From Epiperipatus broadwayi (Eukaryota; Onychophora; Udeonychophora; Euonychophora; Peripatidae), in contig JAQFVV010012498.1 of assembly GCA_028023455.1 (NCBI GenBank), forward strand, positions 810,001-874,000: 64,000 nucleotides of DNA, in the 5' to 3' direction. The notes under the pieces were generated by a model. That model searched no databases, was not told the DNA's origin, and saw nothing but the letters and a program-made list of their open reading frames with translations. The translations under genes and the position numbers were made by a program. Positions 57,809-64,000 of this stretch are shown piece after piece; positions within the stretch are counted from its first letter, which is position 1; each line of letters opens with the position of its first letter.

Positions 57809-58305
57809 TCGTAATTAGTTATCTGGTTTGAATATGAGTTTAAAAGTAATTTCAAAATAAAATAATCCCATTTTACCAAATAATGTTCGATCATTAATTT
57901 TTTTTAAATTAGTTTTCAAAATGTAAAAAATTTGCACTCCAAAAAAATGGTTTGAAAATGAATTTAATACCGTTACCAAATAAAGTTCGATTGTAATTAG
58001 TTTTCAAAATGTAAAAGAATTGCAATCCCAAAAAAATGGTTTGAAAATGAGTTTAAAAGTAATTTAAAAACAAAATGATCCTATTTTACCAAAGAATGTT
58101 CAATCGTAAATTGTTTTAAATTAGTTTTCAAAATGTAAAAGAATTGCACTCCAAAAAAATGGTTTGAAAATGAGTTTAATACCGTTACCAAATAATGTTC
58201 GATCGTAATTAGTTTTCAAAATGTAAAAGAATTGCAATCCAAAAAAATGTACTAAATAATGTTCGATCGTAAATTGTTTTAAATTAGTTTGCCAAATGTC
58301 GGCCC
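57781..58305. repeat. tandem array derived from the Merlin-like fragment
   Basis: Six recurrences of (T)TACCAAATAATGTTCGATCG with small changes, at about 57793, 57877, 57974, 58087, 58192 and 58249. They alternate with AAAATGTAAAAGAATTGCAA and GGTTTGAAAATGAGTTTAA blocks. ATACCGTTACCAAATAA occurs at about 57785, 57968 and 58180, giving a higher-order spacing near 180-215 bases. Confidence 0.82.
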
Positions 58306-58347
58306 AGAATAGTTATAATGGTGTGTTTTTAACAGATAAGAATGCCA

Positions 58348-59555
58348 TCAAGTGGATGGCCTGTCTAAACGATAAGTACAGTACAAAATGTGTTGTTGTA
58401 TTTCCTCTGCTGTGTGACAAAGATTGCAGAAGGGATCAATATTGGTGTATAGATGCTGAAAGTGAAGGAAATATGATATTGGCAGTGCATGTAAATTTAT
58501 TTGCAAGATGAAATCAAAATATTTAGGCTCCAATGACCATTTTCTGAACCTTTTTAGTAATTGCCAGTTGTTTATTCCTAGCATTGGTGTATTTCTTCTT
58601 AGACATCTGGGTATAATAAGTTGGGGATTTTCCAGTATGTGTTGTTTGGGGATTGAATGTCTATTTGATTAGATATATGAGGAATGGTATATATTCAAAG
58701 AATGGTGGTGGTGTATGTCTTGGCATGACTGTGAGTAAGCATGAAAGTGTAGGAAATTGCCATATGGTTGATGCTAGGAGGTTCTGTTTTTTGTATATTA
58801 AAAGTGTGGATAGTGTGAAGGCCTAGTCCATTGTTAGTAGGTGTTCTGCCAAGGCATTTAGCTGATACTGCAACAGCCTTTTGCCCCCATAGTAGCTTAG
58901 TGCAAAGCAATGATATTTTCAAGGTGAAATGTTTTGAAAATTTTATTATGGGAGAAAAGTAGGTAATTTTGATAATAATGGGCATGTTAAATAATTGGAC
59001 TTTGGAATAAATAGAGAGGTAGGCTTTGAAAGAGATGTCGTGATTTTTGTTGCAGTTTCTAGTAGTTTGTTTTGTATGTATTGTCTCATTGCGCTAGTCC
59101 CCATATAAAATGGAAAGCAGAGAAAAGTAATAGGTTTGCCTTAAAACATTTTTGTATAAGGCTTGGTTATGTATATAGATCAGGTAGCTGTTTTATTGAG
59201 GTTGAATCATAGTTTAAAGTTAGAAGTGAATTCATAGTATTATTTGTAATATTGAAAATTGTTTACGATTTTAGAAAAATGGTGATGTCATCCATGCGTG
59301 CTATACATGGAATATACTGTTGAGTGTGTGGGATTTGAATTCCTGGTATTTTTTGTTGAATTTTTCTTATAAGTGGATCAATATAAAAGTAAAAAGGAGG
59401 GAACTTAATGGTAAGCCTTTGTGAGATTGATTGAGTGGGTGTGAATGTTGGCGATTTTCCACCATTAAGTGTGATGTGAATCTGTCTATTAAGAAGATTA
59501 GCAATTACATAAAGTAGTGTAAGAGGGATGGTAATGTTAGCTAGTCTATTAGTAG
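58348..59555 (-). pseudogene. LINE ORF2 remnant: reverse transcriptase and CCHC
   Basis: From 59555 down: ANLLNRQIHITLNGG and an IDPL segment (RT motif B region), then MDDITIFL (the DD palm motif, with Met for the preceding residue, near 59285). SLLCTKLLWGQKAVAV and NGLGLHTI follow (58940-58810), then RKWSLEPKYFDFILQINLHA with a CNLCHTAEEIQQHILYC zinc motif (58540-58375). Each block has a counterpart in the full-length LINE (CTKLLWKRKVVAIS; HWFLEPKFIDFLLKLNL; CQLCQRDEETIEHIFLDC). Stops and shifts throughout. Confidence 0.72.
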
Positions 59556-59559
59556 TAGT

Positions 59560-59665
59560 AGTGGTAATAATAGCAATAGCAGTAGCAGTAGTAGTAGTAT
59601 TACATCATGGTATTATTATTATTATTATTATTATTATTGTTGTTATTGTTGTTGTTTCAAAAGTC
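59560..59665. repeat. AGT/ATT trinucleotide microsatellites
   Basis: (AGT/AGC)n at about 59560-59602 and (ATT)n with GTT ends at 59612-59655. On the minus strand the latter follows AATAAAG and TTTTGAAACA, so it probably is a retroelement tail. Confidence 0.7.
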
Positions 59666-60290
59666 ACTTTATTAACTCAAGAAAATTTTTTACATTGAAA
59701 TTAAATTTTGTAAATTCTTTGTTTTTTTTATATGACAATGTCTAGATTTTAGATACATAGTTTCATTTAAGAGCATACATACTTAAAGAAATCAGTTTCA
59801 ATACTCAATAATGTTACACTGTTTATAATTATGTTTGCATGTTCATTTACATATTGATTAAATAGCTTCAATAACAACAGGTTAATACATTGAGTTACAT
59901 TTTTATATTTCTTTCTTTTTGGGTTCAAATCTTAGTCCAAATTTCCATTTTATTGATTTTATGATTTTGTTATTCTTGTGATCCAATCGATTTATTGTTC
60001 CCTGATTTAAGTCCATATGATCTATATAGATGTTTATTCGAAAATTATCTATAAACTTAATCCATATATTGTTCATTTATTTGATGCATTTAATGTCTAT
60101 AAAGCTTGTCTATTGTTTGAATAACCCATGTAGTCGCATATGTTGCTATTTCCTTTGCATAGTTTGCAATTGTATATGTGAGTTTATGGGCAAGGGATTT
60201 AGTCATTTTCTTTCTCATGATGTAAATACATCTGGGATTTCTTTCCTGGCTTTTAAATGATGGGTTTAAATTTTTTATCCCAATCAACTT
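59615..60290 (-). other. possible nested LINE 3' end
   Basis: Minus-strand sequence ending in AATAAAG, TTTTGAAACA and an (AAT)-type tail. The upstream frame 60287-60090 (LAHKLTYTIANYAK, TTWVIQTIDKL) has no recognised domain and may be the end of a pol or part of ORF1. Boundaries are guesses. Confidence 0.35.
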
Positions 60291-60299
60291 GGTTTATAA

Positions 60300-61751
60300 T
60301 TTCACTAGTATTTGTATCTATATCTTGATTGATTGTTTGTTGTTGTTCTTGTGCATCCTCATCGTATTCTAGCTCCACTTCATCGGCAGCATCATTTGAT
60401 TGACATACTTGTTTGTAGTTGTCTGAGTTAAGAGTTTTGGTTTTGACTTTTTTAGAGTTTATCTTTCTTTGGTGAGTTTCCTGTTCTTCTTTTTGGGTCT
60501 GTTTCTCCTTGAATTGTTTGGGGCAAACTTATGTGTATTATTTGTCTCAGATTGGTTAAGATTCTGCTTGCTATTTCTATTGTTTGTGCTGGTTGGAGTT
60601 GATTACGTTTGATATTGTCATTATTAGGGCCTTTTGTTTCTTTGTTAGTGATGACTTTGTTAGTGATTTGGCCTGGCTGATCACTTTTTATTTTTTTTTA
60701 ATGTGCGAGTCTGGAAGTTGTTCTCTAATTGTTATATCTTTGCGTATATCTTTCTTTTGTGGGTGATGATTTTTTGTTTTCTGGTTGTTTCTCTATGTTG
60801 AGAGACTTTTATTGTCTGCTCTGTGCTTTCTGTTGTTTCCTGGTGATTTGCATTTGCATGTTTCTCAATATTTTTCCTTATGTCACAGTTTGTTTATAGG
60901 TGTTCACGTTTTCCACATAAAAAACACTGTGGCTTTATTCTTTTTATATGTATGTTTAATATAGTATTTTCATCAATTATTTGTGTTGGTATGCTGTCTG
61001 GTGCTATGTTGTCATTTAGTTTTATTTTAAAGTGGAAACTATTGCTGTAAACCAGTGTGGGTGTGTCACTTAGATATATTGTTTTCAAGTAGATTGTTTT
61101 ACCGAATTGTTGCATCATACTCTGGAGATTATGAATGTTATATCCAAAGTATGTATTTCTGATGGTGCCAGTGATATAATTCTGGAGATTTTTATTAACA
61201 GTTATCAGAGCATAGTTTCCTAGGGTTTTTATGTAGGCTTAAAATCTAGTTTTTTGATAGCTATTAAAAAATTCTAGGGCTAAATATCTCGAGTTGGGAT
61301 GCTCTCCGATACTTAATATTGAGTTCCATATTCCTTTTTGTACTATTTCCTCATACAATAATTTTCTTGGGAATTTATATCGGTTTAAGCTTTTGTCTGT
61401 TGTGGCTATTACTATCAATTTTTGTGAAATAAATTTTTGGAAAGTATCACATAATTTAATCGGGATCATGTTGTTAAAGTCTGTGTTAATTATTTGTAAT
61501 TCTTGCTGTGTCCGCATGACTGATGGGAACTCAAGGTTATCACTGCTATCAAAGTTTAACGCATTAATCTCCATTTGATGTACTTTTCTAAATCTTGGGC
61601 TCTGCATCAAGGTTGGATTGTTTTCTTTATCTCTTGATTTGTACTCTAATTTAGTAATATCTGCATATGTTTTTTCTGTTTTATTTGCACTTTGTGCATT
61701 GTTAATAATTTTTGCACCATTCAGGGTGTTATCTTTTTGTTCTGATGCCAT
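60300..61751 (-). pseudogene. diverged LINE ORF1 remnant
   Basis: Starts at ATG 61751 (MASEQKD). Residues to 61239 include LEFPSVMRTQQEL, LIVIATTDKSLNRYKFPRKL and YLALEFFNSYQK, paralleling LILTTSNDYCNLFTFPTDDL and YLVIEFYNILQK of the 34.7-kb ORF1. After a stop, the second fold is readable, then the zinc knuckle KPQCFLCGKREHL near 60930-60894, whose last Cys is lost. The tail to about 60300 is Lys/Asn/Gln-rich with many stops. Confidence 0.68.
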
Positions 61752-62740
61752 GTTGCTGTTGTAATTTTAATTTCTAATAAATTAATAGGATATATCTAAA
61801 TGAATTAAGTTATATTATGTGGAGGATCCAAGCTAGAATTTTTTTTATGCATTTAAGAATCTGTGCAACTTTTACATGTCACAATACCTAATTTCATTTA
61901 GATGAATAGAAGCCACCTGATGATTTACACATGGATTCTTCTTGTTTACATATTTTGTCAGATATTTAAATTCCTGGATATCATTGTATTTTTCCGATAT
62001 TTAATTCTGATTATTTCATATTTTTTTAACTGATGGTCAATTCCTGGTTATTTCATATATTTTATCTGATATGATTGTTGGTTAGTTTTATCCTTATGGT
62101 TACCTTAAAGAGCTCAGCTTGGAAACATGAAATGTTGCCAAAATGTACATATATCAACAATGTTACATCAAAAACTTGGAAAATTTTCAAAGAAAGATTA
62201 TGTCAATAAATCTCAACAAATTCATGGATAATGTTTCCAGTGATAAAGATATAGAAAGAAATATTATTCAAATATAATTTAATAATCTACAGAATATATT
62301 TCAAGGATTCATATTTGGACCTGATAATACCATCATTATGTTCCCAATAAAGTAAAAAGATTATTCAAATTGAGTTAATCAACAGTGTATTGATAAAAAT
62401 AAGCGCAAGCATATAAAGAGATTTTGTAAACAATAATAAAAACTTGTAAGCCACATATGAAGCCCTATTGGTTTGATCTTTAGATAAAACCACAAGTAAA
62501 GATATGGATCACATAAATACAAGAGAAGAAAAATCATAAATGCAGATCAGATATATCTGCCATATATAAAGCTAAAACTTGGGAAAGGAAATGATTTATA
62601 TAAATATATACAAAGAGTATCTGGAAGGACAAAATGTAGAAACTATTTTCTTGAGTGATGAAGAAAACGGGAGAAGAGAGAGTGGAATATGCTGTTGGAG
62701 AAAATGAAGAAAAGCTTGTAAAAGTATCAATTCTAAAGTA
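61752..62740. other. gene-free stretch
   Basis: Repeated CTGGATAT-, CTGGTTATTTCATAT- and GATATTTAA-like short phrases around 61970-62080; otherwise nothing recognised. It may hold the 5' UTR of the minus-strand LINE next to 61751. Confidence 0.4.
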
Positions 62741-62872
62741 AAAGGTTATGGTGTGGTTAAGCATTGGTGGTTGAGAGGTCAGCACAGTTGCCTTACAAGC
62801 AGTTGTCCCAGGTTAGTGGGTTCGCTTCCCGGCCAATGCTATGACACAGGAAAAAAAAAAGGTTATGGTGTG
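62741..62872 (+). mobile_element. tRNA-Val-derived SINE with target-site duplication, copy 2
   Basis: The body 62756-62857 is flanked by AAAGGTTATGGTGTG at 62741-62755 and 62858-62872. The head folds like a tRNA: acceptor AGCATTGG pairs with CCAATGCT, there is a TTACAAG anticodon-loop region related to tRNA-Val(TAC), and the B-box is GGTTCGCTTCC. Compared with a tRNA it carries an extra 8-9 bases before the B-box (GGGTTAGT-GGGTTCG), present in both copies here. It ends with an A-run. Transcription by RNA polymerase III and borrowing of a LINE enzyme are known for SINEs. Confidence 0.85.
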
Positions 62873-64000
62873 TTGGATGTATTTCTGAGATATTTAGTCA
62901 CTGAAGATTATGATATTGAGAATGTAAAATGATTATGCATTTATTAGCTTACATACTAAGAAATTTGCATAACCCAAGACAATGCCTAAGATGTAGAATA
63001 CCTGAACATATTGTATTTATATTTAATGGTTAATTTCTGGCCATGTCTTTGTCTTTTACTCTGTATAATCAATTACTACTATATTTTCATGTTTTATATC
63101 AGATGTACAATTTCAGTTTGATTTTATTTTCACTTGATGCCCAATTCTTGGTTATGTAGAAGAAAATAATTTTAAAACCAGTACAATTCTCCCTAACATA
63201 TCAATTTTCTAGATATCAGTATTCTAGTAACAAATTCATTATTATATGTACTAAACTACCATAAGAAATACTTATCAATGCATTGCCATGCAACTCTTTT
63301 AAACTTCCCAATACCCTGTATCAAATTTTTTTGTGTATGCTAATCTTTTCATTTGTTTTTACAAAAACAACATTTTTTTTTTCCTAGATATAAAACAACC
63401 ATCATAATTAATTTGTTAATGATGATATTTTTTTATTTATATTATATTTTTTTAAAAATAAAAAAGATCGTTTTGTGCTTCCATGATGAAATTTTCCATA
63501 CCAAAATATATATGTCTTAAGTTTTAAAATGTAGATTTGTGAGTAATTCAAAAGTCAAAATTTTTTTAGCAAATGAACTTGAAATTAAAATTGAAAAAAA
63601 AAAACTAGAAATGTTTACACAGCATGTGAAAAACCTAAAAATAACTTACAATTTGGTGCTTTCTATATATAGCCTTCTATTTTAATTCTAGTTTGAGTAT
63701 CTATACATGAAAACAAAATTGTATTTTTTTGGTGATTTCACGCAGTTGTAATTCAAAATTTCTAGTAAAATTTGTATTTTTTCTCCAACTCTGGAAAGTA
63801 GACTTGCTGAACTAAATTTGAAAGAAAAAAAAGTCCAAAATGGTAAAATTCAAAATTGGTATAATATTGTCTCGATTGACATATAATAACCCAAACTTTC
63901 ACCAAAACTATTTACATTCTTTATTTTTTTTTAAATTTTTCTATTTATCAAATATTCTATAAAGAGGATGAAAAAGCAAATTGGATATATATTTTGAGGT
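62873..64000. other. gene-free stretch
   Basis: A+T-rich; nothing recognised to the window end. Confidence 0.45.

Larger units (their letters stand above)
58340..61751 (-). mobile_element. diverged LINE copy of the 34.5-kb family, minus strand
   Basis: ORF1 start, zinc knuckle, reverse transcriptase part and CCHC segment occur in the order of the full-length LINE, but highly diverged and broken. The endonuclease half of ORF2 is missing and about 60290-59615 is occupied by what looks like another LINE 3' end. The downstream end is cut off at the tandem array near 58305. Confidence 0.65.

Noticed and set aside
58296-58511. 71-codon plus-strand frame
   Set aside because: Antisense to the LINE CCHC segment, which is clearly homologous to the intact LINE.

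Overview
The window is non-coding, very A+T-rich animal DNA (roughly three quarters A+T by eye), filled with the decayed and a few fresh remains of transposable elements. No intact cellular gene, rRNA, functional tRNA or CRISPR is visible. The range of elements (Tx1/L1-like and jockey/CR1-like LINEs, a Ty3 element of the Mag/K02A2.6 type, Penelope-like, two hAT types, a Merlin-like fragment and tRNA-derived SINEs) points to an invertebrate metazoan with large introns and intergenic spaces. I cannot name the species from the sequence. At most, two tiny exon-like islands on the minus strand (30787-30826 and 41524-41560) hint that part of the window is intron of a host gene.

Layout. 0.8-1.2 kb: minus-strand Penelope-like GIY-YIG endonuclease remnant. 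3.86-6.65 kb: LINE-type reverse transcriptase (minus) enclosed between two ~550-bp inverted repeats. 8.4-13.5 kb: complete but broken Ty3 retrotransposon with both LTRs. 16.95-17.56 kb: solo LTR of another element. 18.1-21.3 kb: whole decayed hAT transposon (minus), carrying a nested MITE. 21.5-22.3 kb: small foldback element and a LINE endonuclease remnant. 23.3-26.2 kb: second hAT of a different type, with 8-bp target-site duplication. 27-34 kb: SINEs, foldback elements, MITEs and a LINE scrap. 34.5-40.7 kb: full-length two-ORF LINE with 15-bp target-site duplications and only four visible lesions, the youngest insertion here. 42.6-43.25 kb: another LINE 3' end. 44.15-44.68 and 51.0-51.58 kb: two large palindromes. 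52.1-53.8 kb: CpG-richer unit with short inverted ends. 56.4-61.75 kb: minus-strand LINE remnants, a Merlin-like fragment and the tandem array built from it. 62.75-62.87 kb: tRNA-Val-like SINE with target-site duplication.

The most unusual recurring signal is a set of palindromic (foldback) elements. Four of them, plus one LINE 3' end, share a short motif: CTGANGA or a close variant, a short hairpin, then (G/A)AAAC. In every palindrome the motif reads outward from the centre; in the two cases linked to a reverse transcriptase it lies downstream in the sense direction. The arrangement resembles a hammerhead-ribozyme core but has one extra base, so catalysis is a hypothesis only.

The elements do not form a pathway. 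They are successive insertions, some nested (MITE in hAT; a probable SINE-like unit in the second hAT; a LINE 3' end inside a diverged LINE). The full-length LINE is the obvious candidate source of machinery for mobilising non-autonomous elements, but no matching 3' tail was seen to prove it.
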